From Serratia nevei (GTDB taxonomy: Bacteria; Pseudomonadota; Gammaproteobacteria; Enterobacterales; Enterobacteriaceae): DNA of 64,000 nt. The stretch is from assembly GCF_037948395.1 (NCBI RefSeq), contig NZ_CP149940.1, positions 5,146,001-5,210,000 of the forward strand, in the 5' to 3' direction. The translations under genes and the position numbers were made by a program. Position 1 is the stretch's first letter. Every line of letters begins with the position of its first letter. The notes beneath the pieces were generated by a model, which saw nothing but the letters and a program-made list of their open reading frames with translations, was not told the origin of the DNA and made no database searches. Positions 44,153 through 56,688 of the stretch are shown piece by piece.

Positions 44153-44456
44153 GGGCTCGCTCGGCTCTCGGTTCGGTGAATGAGGCCTAAAGAGTAATCG
44201 CAGGATTGATAGACGTCAATACATCTGGACATCTAAACTTCTCTGCGTATAGATTGAGCAATGGCACAATACCCGCTAAAATTATGCCGATATGACATGA
44301 CGATAAGATGTTAAGCCACAATGTCCGGCCGAGGCGGGGCATTCAGTGACCCTGGTCGCGTAAAATTGACATTTATTTAGTGAGAACAGTGAAGATCGGG
44401 CATAATTGGCCGGTTTTTAGAATTTTGTAATTTTTCTGACAAAGTTAAGGTGTCCC
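44153..44456. promoter_or_regulatory. metB-metJ divergent control region with four MET boxes
   Basis: Tandem 8-base units AGACGTCA, ATACATCT, GGACATCT and AAACTTCT occupy 44211-44242, each matching AGACGTCT at five or more positions. They lie 59-90 bases upstream of metB and can repress both metBL and metJ. A/T-rich metJ promoter sequence follows to 44450. No gene is present in these 304 bases. Confidence 0.85.
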
Positions 44457-44774
44457 ATGGCTGAGTGGAACGGCGAGTATGTCAGCCCTTACGCTGAACA
44501 CGGTAAAAAAAGCGAGCAAGTCAAAAAGATCACGGTATCCATTCCGCTGAAGGTCCTGAAAATCCTCACCGACGAACGGACCCGTCGCCAGGTGAACAAC
44601 CTGCGCCACGCCACCAACAGCGAACTGCTGTGCGAAGCGTTTCTGCATGCCTTTACCGGCCAGCCGCTGCCGAACGATGAAGACCTGCGCAAAGAGCGCA
44701 GCGATGAAATCCCGGAAGCCGCAAAAGCGTTGATGCGCGAACTGGGTGTCGATCCCGATACCTGGGAATATTGA
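44457..44774 (+). CDS. metJ: Methionine repressor
   Basis: Ribbon-helix-helix repressor that uses S-adenosylmethionine as corepressor and binds the MET boxes seen before metF and between metB and metJ. It has 105 residues, the exact family length; DNA-contacting strand [13 protein letters not shown] (about 22-34), helix [21 protein letters not shown] (about 42-61). It ends PDTWEY as in E. coli. A strong bidirectional terminator follows. Confidence 0.98.
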   Translation: MAEWNGEYVSPYAEHGKKSEQVKKITVSIPLKVLKILTDERTRRQVNNLRHATNSELLCEAFLHAFTGQPLPNDEDLRKERSDEIPEAAKALMRELGVDPDTWEY

Positions 44775-44806
44775 GAACCGTCCGGCGAACGCCGGCGGCA
44801 GAAACG

Positions 44807-44832
44807 AAAAAAGGCGCCAAAGGCGCCTTTTT
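44807..44832. terminator. Bidirectional terminator between metJ and rpmE
   Basis: AAAGGCGCC (44810-44818) pairs with GGCGCCTTT (44822-44830), with A-run on the left and T-run on the right, so it works on both strands. Confidence 0.9.
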
Positions 44833-44851
44833 CATCGGACGATAAGAAATC

Positions 44852-45067
44852 TTATTTCTTAGCGCCTGGTACGCTGAAACGCTTGTTGAAGCGGTCAACG
44901 CGGCCACCGGTAGCAACGTCACGCTGCTTGCCAGTGTAGAACGGGTGGCATGCGCCACAAACGTCCAGGTTCAGATCGTGGCCCACGGTGGAGCGGATCT
45001 TCATCACGTTACCGCAAGAGCAGTTAGCAGTAACTTCTTCGTATTTTGGGTGGATACCTTGTTTCAT
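44852..45067 (-). CDS. rpmE: Ribosomal protein bL31 (zinc-binding form)
   Basis: Large-subunit protein that helps bridge the 50S and 30S subunits. It has 71 residues with four zinc-ligand candidates in NCSCGN and [10 protein letters not shown] (Cys16, Cys18, Cys37, Cys40), so this is the C+ zinc form, not the zinc-free paralogue YkgM. Divergent from priA. A 22-base inverted repeat overlaps its likely -10 box upstream. Confidence 0.97.
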   Translation of the reverse strand: MKQGIHPKYEEVTANCSCGNVMKIRSTVGHDLNLDVCGACHPFYTGKQRDVATGGRVDRFNKRFSVPGAKK

Positions 45068-45141
45068 GGGAAACCTCAGTTAAGGCCGTGTCGCTATCCA
45101 GCCCTGTTTCGCCAGACACCACACGTGGTTGATAATAGAAT

Positions 45142-45163
45142 TTTGGTATCGAATTATACCAAA
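45142..45163 (-). promoter_or_regulatory. rpmE promoter -10 inside a 22-base inverted repeat
   Basis: TTTGGTAT (45142-45149) and ATACCAAA (45156-45163) form a perfect 8-base-arm dyad around CGAATT. On the minus strand the right arm and centre read GGTATAATTC, containing a TATAAT -10 box for rpmE, 75-95 bases before the gene. The symmetry over the -10 suggests a repressor site, but no regulator is known to me. Confidence 0.5.
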
Positions 45164-45237
45164 GGCGGCAAATTATACAGCATTAGCCGAGGCGCGCAAT
45201 CGGAACCGTACATTTGCCGATGCGCCGTGTAAACTGA

Positions 45238-47463
<2,226 letters not shown>

Positions 47464-47754
47464 TCCCGGAAAAGTCCGATTTAGCTGCCGCAGTGCAAAC
47501 GTTTACCCTTGAAATTGCGAGCGAACGCTAAAAAACCTTCTCAGGTCACATTTTTTATGCAAATTAGGTAACAAAGGCGGGGCGTATTCTGTTTAGAATG
47601 TCTGCGAGGGCAAATTTTGTCGCCACATCGCAGCGCGACGGACTGCCCGAACGCGAGTGGCGCTCAATGACAACAATCTCGCCACCGCATGCCGGACATT
47701 GTGAGCAAACAGCAGTAGTGGCGTCGGCATGGGGCTGACGCAAGGAGAAAGGCG
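47464..47754. promoter_or_regulatory. priA-cytR intergenic region with LacI-type palindrome
   Basis: Holds a PurR/LacI-type dyad GTGCAAACGTTTACC (47493-47507, core GCAAACGTTTAC), a CRP-like half-site AGGTCACATTTT (47541 region), and AAGGAG (47741-47746) before the cytR start. CytR-family operons are usually controlled by CRP; autoregulation or PurR control is an inference. Confidence 0.4.
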
Positions 47755-48783
47755 TTGGAACACAAGAAAGAGTTATCCATGGCGACCATGAAAGACGTCG
47801 CCGAAATGGCGGGCGTTTCAACGGCTACCGTATCGCGTGCGCTGATGAACCCGGAAAAGGTGTCAACGCCGACGCGCCAGAAAGTGGAACAGGCCGTCCT
47901 GGCCGTGGGTTATTCTCCTCATGCTCTGTCACGCAATATCAAGCGCAACGAATCCCGCACCATCCTGGTGATCGTGCCCGACATCTGCGATCCGTTTTTC
48001 GCCGATGTGATCCAGGGGATCGAACAGACCGCCGCCCAACAAGGCTATCTGGTGCTGATCGGCGACTGCGCGCAGCAAAACCAGCAAGAGCGCACCTTCG
48101 TCAATCTGATCATCACCAAACAGATCGACGGCATGCTGCTGCTGGGCTCCAACCTGCCGTTCGATGCCAGCAAGGAAGAACAGCGCAACCTGCCGCCGAT
48201 GGTGATGGCCAACGAGTTCGCCCCCGAGCTGGAACTGCCGACGGTGCACATCGACAACCTGACCGCCGCCTTTGAAGCCGTGCATTATTTGCATCAATTG
48301 GGCCACCGGCAGATCGCCTGCGTCGCCGGGCCGGAACAGATGCCGCTGAGCCATTATCGGCTGCAGGGTTACGTTCAAGCGCTACGTCGTAATGGCATTA
48401 CCGTCGAAAGCAGCTATATTACCCGGGGTGATTTTACCTACGAAGCCGGCGCGCAAGCGCTGACGGCGCTGATGGCGCAGCCGAAACCGCCAACGGCGGT
48501 ATTCTGCCACAGCGATGTCATGGCGATCGGCGTGCTGTCCCAGGCGAAGAAAATGGGGCTGCGGATACCGCAGGATCTGTCGATCGTCGGCTTTGATGAC
48601 CTCAAGCTGGCGCAGTATTGCGATCCGCCGCTGACCACGGTGGCGCAGCCGCGCTTCCAGATCGGCCAGCAGGCGATGTTGTTGCTGTTGGAGCAGTTGA
48701 ACGGCCAGACGGTGGCCAGCGGCTCCCGGCTATTGGACAGTGAATTGATTATCAGAGGCAGCACCGCTGCCCCGAAACGCTAG
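47755..48783 (+). CDS. cytR: LacI-family nucleoside regulator CytR
   Basis: Repressor of nucleoside uptake and catabolism genes that cooperates with CRP and is released by cytidine. It has 342 residues: LacI HTH at about 12-33 (TMKDVAEMAGVSTATVSRAL), hinge, and periplasmic-binding-protein-like domain (about 65-340). I use the TTG at 47755 because AAGGAG lies eight bases upstream; it gives MEHKKELSMATMKDV. An ATG eight codons later is possible. The C-terminal LIIRGST matches E. coli CytR. Confidence 0.94.
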   Translation: MEHKKELSMATMKDVAEMAGVSTATVSRALMNPEKVSTPTRQKVEQAVLAVGYSPHALSRNIKRNESRTILVIVPDICDPFFADVIQGIEQTAAQQGYLVLIGDCAQQNQQERTFVNLIITKQIDGMLLLGSNLPFDASKEEQRNLPPMVMANEFAPELELPTVHIDNLTAAFEAVHYLHQLGHRQIACVAGPEQMPLSHYRLQGYVQALRRNGITVESSYITRGDFTYEAGAQALTALMAQPKPPTAVFCHSDVMAIGVLSQAKKMGLRIPQDLSIVGFDDLKLAQYCDPPLTTVAQPRFQIGQQAMLLLLEQLNGQTVASGSRLLDSELIIRGSTAAPKR

Positions 48784-48848
48784 TCAAATATTTTAGGGTT
48801 CAGTAACATGACGGACTTATCCTCTCATCAGGACACAGCGGAATAATA

Positions 48849-49784
48849 GTGGCACAAAAAGACTATGTAAGCCGTGGGCGCGCAGCAGGAGCTAAGCGTA
48901 AAACCCCCAGCCGTAAAAAACGCAGTTCTCCGAAGGTTTCCAAAACCGTGCTGGCGTTAGCCGCCGCGTTGCTGGTTGTCTTTGTCGGTGGCCTCTATTT
49001 CATTACCCACAACAAGCCGGAAGACGCGCCGTTGTTGCCTGCGCACACCACGCGCCCCGGCAACGGCCTGCCGCCGAAGCCGGAAGAGCGCTGGCGCTAC
49101 ATCAAAGAGCTGGAAAACCGGCAGATCGGCGTGCAAACCCCGACCGAACCGACGGCCGGCGGCGAGCTCAATTCCAAAACTCAGCTGACCGCCGAACAGC
49201 GGCAGTTGCTGGAGCAGATGCAGGCCGATATGCAGCAGCGCCCGACGCAGCTGAACGAAGTGCCGTATAACGATCCGGGCCAGGCCAACGCGCGCAGCAC
49301 CCGCCAACAGCAGCAGATGCAACAACAGCAAATGCAGCAGCAGCCGGTACAGCAACAGCAGCAGGTCAGCCAGCCGCCGCGCAACCCGTTCAGCAACGGG
49401 GCCACTACCGCGCCGGTGCAGCCGCACCCGCAGCCAAAACCGACTACCCAGCAACCGGTGCAGGTGAAACAGCCTGAGCCGAAGCCGCAACCGAAGCCGG
49501 AGCCCAAACCGGAAGTGAAGCAGGAAACGGCCAAGCAGGAAACCAAACCGGAATCGAAGCAGAAGTGGATGGTGCAATGCGGTTCGTTCCGCGCCACCGA
49601 TCAGGCTGAATCCGTGCGTGCGCGCCTGGCGTTCGAAGGCATCGAGAGCCGCATCACCGCCGGCGGCGGTTGGAATCGCGTGGTGCTCGGCCCGTACAGC
49701 AGCCGTGCCGCCGCGGACAAAACCCTTTCGCGCCTGAAGGGCGTCGGCATGTCGAGTTGCATTCCCCTCTCCGTTGGGGGTTGA
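48849..49784 (+). CDS. ftsN: Essential cell division protein FtsN
   Basis: Bitopic protein that triggers septal peptidoglycan synthesis. It has 311 residues: short basic cytoplasmic tail (MAQKDYVSRGRAAGAKRKTPSRKKR), one membrane segment (about 35-56), the essential periplasmic helix region GLPPKPEERWRYIKELENRQ (about 73-92), a long Gln/Pro/Lys-rich linker (about 145-235) and a C-terminal SPOR domain (about 236-311, WMVQCGSFRATDQAESVR) that binds denuded glycan. The GTG start at 48849 gives MAQKDYV as in E. coli. The linker contains EPKP/QPKP repeats. Confidence 0.97.
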   Translation: MAQKDYVSRGRAAGAKRKTPSRKKRSSPKVSKTVLALAAALLVVFVGGLYFITHNKPEDAPLLPAHTTRPGNGLPPKPEERWRYIKELENRQIGVQTPTEPTAGGELNSKTQLTAEQRQLLEQMQADMQQRPTQLNEVPYNDPGQANARSTRQQQQMQQQQMQQQPVQQQQQVSQPPRNPFSNGATTAPVQPHPQPKPTTQQPVQVKQPEPKPQPKPEPKPEVKQETAKQETKPESKQKWMVQCGSFRATDQAESVRARLAFEGIESRITAGGGWNRVVLGPYSSRAAADKTLSRLKGVGMSSCIPLSVGG

Positions 49785-49809
49785 AAAGCGTCAATCCCCC
49801 CCCATCTAT
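49781..49809 (+). promoter_or_regulatory. Sigma-32 heat-shock promoter of hslVU
   Basis: TTGAAA (49781-49786) and CCCCATCTAT (49800-49809), 13 bases apart, match the sigma-32 consensus CTTGAAA-N11-16-CCCCATNT. The -35 element overlaps the ftsN stop codon TGA (49782-49784). It lies 78 bases upstream of the hslV start, as for the known heat-shock promoter of E. coli hslVU. Confidence 0.9.
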
Positions 49810-49886
49810 ACTCTCAATATGCCTCGTAGCGTCTGCGAAAGCAGGCGCTGCGGGGACTTCTTTCCGTCTTTAACGAGGGTCTGCTC

Positions 49887-50417
49887 GTGACAACAATTGT
49901 AAGCGTACGCCGCAACGGCCAGGTCGTCATCGGTGGTGATGGCCAGGCAACCCTGGGTAATACGGTGATGAAGGGTAACGTCAAGAAAGTGCGTCGCCTG
50001 TATAACGACAAAGTGATCGCCGGTTTCGCCGGTGGCACCGCTGACGCCTTCACGCTGTTTGAACTGTTTGAACGCAAACTGGAAATGCATCAGGGCCACC
50101 TGGTGAAAGCCGCCGTCGAGCTGGCGAAAGACTGGCGCACCGACCGCATGCTGCGCAAGCTCGAAGCGCTGCTGGCGGTCGCCGATGAAACCGCCTCGCT
50201 GATCATCACCGGCAACGGCGATGTGGTGCAGCCGGAAAACGATCTGATCGCCATCGGCTCCGGCGGCCCGTACGCCCAGGCCGCAGCCCGCGCCATGTTG
50301 GAAAATACCGAGCTGAGCGCCCGCGACATCGTTGAGAAATCCCTCAACATCGCCGGCGACATCTGTATTTACACCAACCATTTCCACACCATTGAAGAAT
50401 TGCCTTCCAAAGCGTAA
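49887..50417 (+). CDS. hslV: ATP-dependent protease HslV, peptidase subunit
   Basis: Proteasome-beta-like peptidase; two hexameric rings degrade unfolded proteins, SulA and sigma-32 with HslU in E. coli. It has 176 residues. After removal of the initiator Met the N-terminal Thr is the nucleophile ([20 protein letters not shown]), and Gly/Lys residues of the GNVKKVRRL block are the usual active-site partners. The start is a GTG. It is 12 bases from hslU, in one heat-shock operon. Confidence 0.98.
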   Translation: MTTIVSVRRNGQVVIGGDGQATLGNTVMKGNVKKVRRLYNDKVIAGFAGGTADAFTLFELFERKLEMHQGHLVKAAVELAKDWRTDRMLRKLEALLAVADETASLIITGNGDVVQPENDLIAIGSGGPYAQAAARAMLENTELSARDIVEKSLNIAGDICIYTNHFHTIEELPSKA

Positions 50418-50429
50418 GGATCGAATACC

Positions 50430-51764
50430 ATGTCTGAAATGACCCCGCGCGAGATCGTCAGCGAACTGGACAGCTATATCATTGGCCAAAACAAGGCCAA
50501 ACGCGCTGTCGCCATTGCCCTGCGCAACCGCTGGCGCCGGATGCAGCTCAACGAGATGCTGCGTCACGAAGTGACCCCGAAAAACATTCTGATGATCGGC
50601 CCAACCGGCGTCGGTAAAACCGAAATCGCCCGTCGTCTGGCGAAGCTGGCCAACGCGCCGTTCATCAAGGTTGAAGCCACCAAGTTCACCGAAGTGGGCT
50701 ATGTGGGCAAAGAAGTGGATTCCATCATCCGCGATCTGACCGATGCCGCCATCAAAATGGTGCGCATGCAGTCGATCGAGAAAAACCGCACCCGTGCCGA
50801 AGAGTTGGCCGAAGAGCGCATTCTCGACGTGCTGATCCCGCCGGCCAAGAACAACTGGGGCCAGCCGGAAGAGCATCAGGAGCCGTCCGCCGCCCGCCAG
50901 GCATTCCGCAAGAAACTGCGCGAAGGCCAGCTGGACGACAAAGAGATCGAAATCGATCTGGCCGCGGCGCCGATGGGCGTGGAAATCATGGCGCCTCCGG
51001 GCATGGAAGAGATGACCAACCAGCTGCAGTCGATGTTCCAGAACCTCGGCGGCCAGAAGCAAAAGCCGCGCAAGGTGAAGATCAAAGAAGCCTTCAAGCT
51101 GCTGGTGGAAGAAGAAGCTGCAAAACTGGTGAACCCGGAAGAGCTGAAAGAGCAGGCGATCGAAGCGGTTGAACAGCACGGCATCGTGTTTATCGACGAG
51201 ATCGACAAAATCTGTAAGCGCGGCGGCCAGAGCTCCGGTCCGGACGTCTCGCGCGAAGGCGTGCAGCGCGATCTGCTGCCGCTGGTGGAAGGCTGCACCG
51301 TATCGACCAAGCACGGTATGGTGAAGACCGACCACATCCTGTTCATCGCTTCCGGCGCGTTCCAGACCGCCAATCCGTCGGATCTGATCCCGGAACTGCA
51401 GGGCCGTCTGCCGATCCGCGTTGAGCTGCAGGCGCTGACCACCGAAGACTTCGAGCGCATCCTGACCGAGCCGAGCGCGTCGCTGACCGAGCAGTACAAA
51501 GCGCTGATGGGCACCGAAGGCGTCAACATCGAGTTCACCGCCGACGGCATCCGCCGCATCGCCGAAGCCGCGTGGCAGGTCAACGAAAGCACCGAGAATA
51601 TCGGCGCGCGTCGTCTGCACACCGTGCTGGAACGTCTGATGGAAGATATTTCCTACGATGCGAGTGAAATTAATGGCCAATCCATTACAATTGATGCGGA
51701 TTACGTGCGCAGTCATCTGGATGAACTGGTGGCGGATGAAGATTTGAGTCGTTTTATCCTATAA
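50430..51764 (+). CDS. hslU: ATP-dependent protease HslU, ATPase subunit
   Basis: AAA+ unfoldase that feeds HslV. It has 444 residues: N-terminal part with [10 protein letters not shown], Walker A GPTGVGKT at 57-64, an intermediate I-domain (about 110-240), Walker [12 protein letters not shown] near 252, sensor region near 315-330, and the C-terminal DLSRFIL that inserts into HslV pockets. A hairpin (51795-51824) follows. Confidence 0.98.
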   Translation: MSEMTPREIVSELDSYIIGQNKAKRAVAIALRNRWRRMQLNEMLRHEVTPKNILMIGPTGVGKTEIARRLAKLANAPFIKVEATKFTEVGYVGKEVDSIIRDLTDAAIKMVRMQSIEKNRTRAEELAEERILDVLIPPAKNNWGQPEEHQEPSAARQAFRKKLREGQLDDKEIEIDLAAAPMGVEIMAPPGMEEMTNQLQSMFQNLGGQKQKPRKVKIKEAFKLLVEEEAAKLVNPEELKEQAIEAVEQHGIVFIDEIDKICKRGGQSSGPDVSREGVQRDLLPLVEGCTVSTKHGMVKTDHILFIASGAFQTANPSDLIPELQGRLPIRVELQALTTEDFERILTEPSASLTEQYKALMGTEGVNIEFTADGIRRIAEAAWQVNESTENIGARRLHTVLERLMEDISYDASEINGQSITIDADYVRSHLDELVADEDLSRFIL

Positions 51765-51794
51765 TCGCTCAATCATTGTCTTGTCAGTCATCTG

Positions 51795-51824
51795 TGTGGG
51801 AGGCATTGCCTCCCACAATTATTT
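51795..51824 (+). terminator. hslVU terminator
   Basis: TGTGGGAGGC (51795-51804) pairs with GCCTCCCACA (51808-51817), followed by ATTATTT. Terminator of moderate strength ahead of menA. Confidence 0.75.
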
Positions 51825-51860
51825 CTAACGGACACCGCAACTCACTGACAGAAGCGAAAC

Positions 51861-52778
51861 ATGAGCTCATCAACCTCCACCACCCCGATCTCCGCCTGGC
51901 TGGAAAGTCTACGCCCCCGCACCCTGCCGTTGGCTTTTGCCTCCATCGTGGTCGGCTCGGCCATCGCCACCTGGCACGGCAGCCTGAAACCTGAAGTGGC
52001 GCTGCTGGCGCTGTTGACCGCCGGCCTGCTGCAGATCCTCTCCAACCTGGCGAACGACTACGGCGATGCGGTCAAAGGCAGCGACAAAGAAGATCGCATC
52101 GGGCCGTTGCGCGGCATGCAAAAAGGCATGATCACCCAGGCGCAGATGAAACGGGCGCTGGTGGTGACGGTGGTGCTGATCGCCCTCGCCGGCTGTTCGC
52201 TGATCGCAGTCGCCTGCGAGCAACCCAGCGACGTGGTGGGCTTCCTGGTGCTGGGCGGGCTGTCTATCGTGGCGGCCATCACCTATACCGTCGGCAACAA
52301 GCCCTACGGGTATTTGGGGCTGGGCGACATCTCGGTGCTGGTGTTCTTCGGCTGGCTGAGCGTGGCCGGCACCTACTATCTGCAAACGCACACCTTCGAC
52401 AGCGTCGTGATGCTGCCGGCCACCGCCTGTGGCCTGCTGGCGACGGCGGTGCTCAACATCAACAATCTGCGCGATATCGAGAGCGATCGCGAAAACGGCA
52501 AGAACACGCTGGCGGTGCGCCTCGGCCCGCACAAGGCGCGCATTTACCATGCCCTGCTGCTCGGCGGCGCGGTGCTGTGTTTCGCGCTGTTTACGCTGTT
52601 CAATCTCCACAGCCCGTGGGGCTGGCTGTTCGTGCTGGCGATCCCGCTGCTGGTGCGCCACGGCCTGCGCGTGTTGCGCGATCCGACGCCGGTCGGCATG
52701 CGGCCGATGCTGGAACACATGGTCAAGGCGGCGTTGCTGGCCAACCTGCTGTTCGCCATCGGCGTGGCGCTCAGTTAA
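51861..52778 (+). CDS. menA: 1,4-Dihydroxy-2-naphthoate octaprenyltransferase
   Basis: Membrane prenyltransferase (UbiA superfamily) that makes demethylmenaquinone, carrier for anaerobic respiration. It has 305 residues with about eight or nine membrane segments and the two aspartate motifs NDYGDAVKGSDKEDR (about 67-81) and DIESDRENGKNT (about 210-221) that bind Mg-prenyl diphosphate. It is followed by rraA on the same strand after 75 bases. Confidence 0.97.
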   Translation: MSSSTSTTPISAWLESLRPRTLPLAFASIVVGSAIATWHGSLKPEVALLALLTAGLLQILSNLANDYGDAVKGSDKEDRIGPLRGMQKGMITQAQMKRALVVTVVLIALAGCSLIAVACEQPSDVVGFLVLGGLSIVAAITYTVGNKPYGYLGLGDISVLVFFGWLSVAGTYYLQTHTFDSVVMLPATACGLLATAVLNINNLRDIESDRENGKNTLAVRLGPHKARIYHALLLGGAVLCFALFTLFNLHSPWGWLFVLAIPLLVRHGLRVLRDPTPVGMRPMLEHMVKAALLANLLFAIGVALS

Positions 52779-52847
52779 AAACTGATGATTTTGCCAACAG
52801 GGCGAATAAAGGGATATACTGAACATTCCAGCGGCAAACAGACGTAA

Positions 52848-53339
<492 letters not shown>

Positions 53340-53351
53340 TTTTCGGTCATG

Positions 53352-53377
53352 AAAAAGGGCGCCTGAGGCGCCCTTTT
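53352..53377. terminator. Bidirectional terminator between rraA and zapB
   Basis: GGGCGCC (53357-53363) pairs with GGCGCCC (53367-53373) around TGA, with A-run left and T-run right. Confidence 0.88.
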
Positions 53378-53399
53378 CGTTGCTGCATGGCGTGAGGAA

Positions 53400-53639
53400 T
53401 CAGACCTCTTCCATTTTGCCCAGCAGAGCGCGCAGGCGATCTTGCCATACGTGCTGTTCTTCTTTCAGCTGTTGGTTTTCGCGCACCAGCGCTTCGTGGT
53501 TGCCGGAGGCAGCCTGAACTTCCTGCGACAGAGAGTTGTTTTTGTCTTTCAGCTCTTCAATTTCCATCTGCAACAAGGTGATGGTATCAATCGCCTGCTG
53601 TACTTTTGCTTCCAGTTTCTCAAATACTTCAAATGACAT
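53400..53639 (-). CDS. zapB: Cell division protein ZapB
   Basis: Small FtsZ-ring associated protein that links the ring (through ZapA) to MatP and the Ter macrodomain. It has 79 residues that are almost entirely coiled coil ([21 protein letters not shown] onwards, heptads to the end EEV). It is convergent with rraA and divergent from glpF over a 524-base gap, as in E. coli. Confidence 0.97.
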   Translation of the reverse strand: MSFEVFEKLEAKVQQAIDTITLLQMEIEELKDKNNSLSQEVQAASGNHEALVRENQQLKEEQHVWQDRLRALLGKMEEV

Positions 53640-54163
53640 GCTTCAGTCCCCTCATGATAGCAAGGCGTACATCTATAAGTAGCGGCCGCAACGTCGGCTG
53701 CAGCTACTGCGAATATTGCATCGCGCTCAGTGACGCGCGCCGTTACGGAAGGCGCGCCAGTCTCGATTCGTTAAAAACGATTGTAAGTAGCCAGTCTCCG
53801 CCTGTCTAGCAACATACCGGATCATCGCGCAGTCTGTTGCAATTTTCCTGCCCCCGCCATCAGCAAAAACTGAAAATCCCCGCCGCCACCGCCGCGAGTT
53901 GTTAACAACCCTCGCCAAACCACTGGTCAGATCACACTTTTATGGCTCAGAAAGAACACTAAACGACGCGAAATCGCTCAATTTTATGACGCGCCACACA
54001 CATTTTGATTTCGCTATTTCTCGTTTATGTTCGTTAACGATAAATTTACATCACGTCCTTATTCAATAATTGGACGAGATGAAAAAAACTGTGCCCATAG
54101 GCCGGATGTATACCCAACTGAGCCTATAAACCAACAACCGCCGTTTTGCAGGACAACAACATT
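53640..54163. promoter_or_regulatory. zapB-glpF intergenic region with GlpR-type operator
   Basis: Long 524-base divergent region. TATGTTCGTTAACGATAAAT (54026-54045) resembles the GlpR operator consensus (wATGTTCGwTAwCGAACATw) in its left half and centre. A possible CRP half-site TCAGATCACACTT lies at 53927-53939 and TTACATCACGTCC at 54047. These suggest glpFKX is repressed by GlpR without glycerol 3-phosphate and stimulated by CRP. Two short open frames here (53606-53809, 53727-53918) have no support. Confidence 0.5.
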
Positions 54164-55009
54164 ATGAGCCAAACCACCAGTCCGACATTAAAAGGCCAGT
54201 GCATCGCCGAGTTCCTCGGCACGGCGCTGCTGATCTTCTTTGGCGTAGGCTGCGTTGCCGCGCTGAAACTGGCGGGTGCCAGCTTCGGCCAGTGGGAAAT
54301 CAGCATCATTTGGGGCCTGGGCGTCGCCATGGCCATCTATCTGACCGCCGCCATTTCCGGCGCGCATCTCAACCCTGCGGTCACCCTCGCTCTGTGGCTG
54401 TTCGCCTGCTTCGACGGGCGCAAAGTGGTGCCTTACATCATTGCACAGGTCGCCGGTGCCTTCTGCGCCGCTGCCCTGGTCTATGGGCTGTACTACAACC
54501 TGTTCTTCGACTTTGAAGCGGCTCACCACATGGTGCGCGGCAGCAACGAAAGCCTCGAACTGGCGGGCATCTTCTCGACTTACCCTAACGCGCACATCTC
54601 CGTCGGCCAGGCCTTCCTGGTAGAAACGGTGATCGCCGCCATTCTGATGTGCCTGATCCTGGCGCTGACCGACGACGGCAACGGCATTCCGCGCGGCCCG
54701 CTGGCCCCGCTGCTGATCGGTATTCTGATTGCCGTGATCGGCGCCTCCATGGGACCATTGACCGGCTTTGCGTTGAACCCGGCGCGTGACTTCGGGCCGA
54801 AACTGTTTGCCTACCTGGCCGGCTGGGGCAAAGTCGCCTTCACCGGCGCACGGGACATCCCGTACTTCCTGGTGCCGATCTTCGCCCCTATCGTCGGCTG
54901 TGGCCTGGGCGCTTTCGGTTACCGCGCGCTGATTGGCCGCCACCTGCCGTGCGACGTCTGCGTGACGGAAGAAGAGCCTGATGCCAAGACCCAGCAGCGC
55001 AAAGCGTGA
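54164..55009 (+). CDS. glpF: Glycerol facilitator (aquaglyceroporin)
   Basis: Channel for glycerol across the inner membrane. It has 281 residues, six membrane helices and two half-helices with NPA motifs (Asn70-Pro-Ala in GAHLNPAVTL and, near 205, FALNPARDFGPK); the second keeps the Arg selectivity-filter residue. The start MSQTTSPTLKGQCIAEF is conserved; six more codons upstream are not. Co-transcribed with glpK and glpX. Confidence 0.97.
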   Translation: MSQTTSPTLKGQCIAEFLGTALLIFFGVGCVAALKLAGASFGQWEISIIWGLGVAMAIYLTAAISGAHLNPAVTLALWLFACFDGRKVVPYIIAQVAGAFCAAALVYGLYYNLFFDFEAAHHMVRGSNESLELAGIFSTYPNAHISVGQAFLVETVIAAILMCLILALTDDGNGIPRGPLAPLLIGILIAVIGASMGPLTGFALNPARDFGPKLFAYLAGWGKVAFTGARDIPYFLVPIFAPIVGCGLGAFGYRALIGRHLPCDVCVTEEEPDAKTQQRKA

Positions 55010-56560
<1,551 letters not shown>

Positions 56561-56584
56561 TCTCGACGCTGCCGTTTCTCCAAC

Positions 56585-56614
56585 AAGCGCTGCCTGCGGG
56601 CGGCGCTTTTTTTT
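56585..56614 (+). terminator. Hairpin between glpK and glpX
   Basis: AGCGCTGCC (56586-56594) pairs with GGCGGCGCT (56599-56607) with one G-T pair, followed by a run of T to 56614. Looks like a rho-independent terminator, so glpX may be expressed mainly by read-through or its own promoter. Confidence 0.8.
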
Positions 56615-56688
56615 GCCCCGCCCCGCCGCCACCGTGCTGTGATAGACTTTGCCGATATTTTCTTCCCTTTCTCACAGACAGGTTTGCC

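Noticed and set aside
49310..49570. Repeated CAG/CAA and CCG-AAG units in ftsN as a possible repeat element or CRISPR
   Set aside because: The repetition is codon-level and encodes the Gln/Pro/Lys linker of FtsN; there are no spacers of constant length.
53606..53918. Short frames in the zapB-glpF gap as small genes
   Set aside because: No ribosome binding site, no similarity and no consistent codon use; the gap is better explained as a control region.
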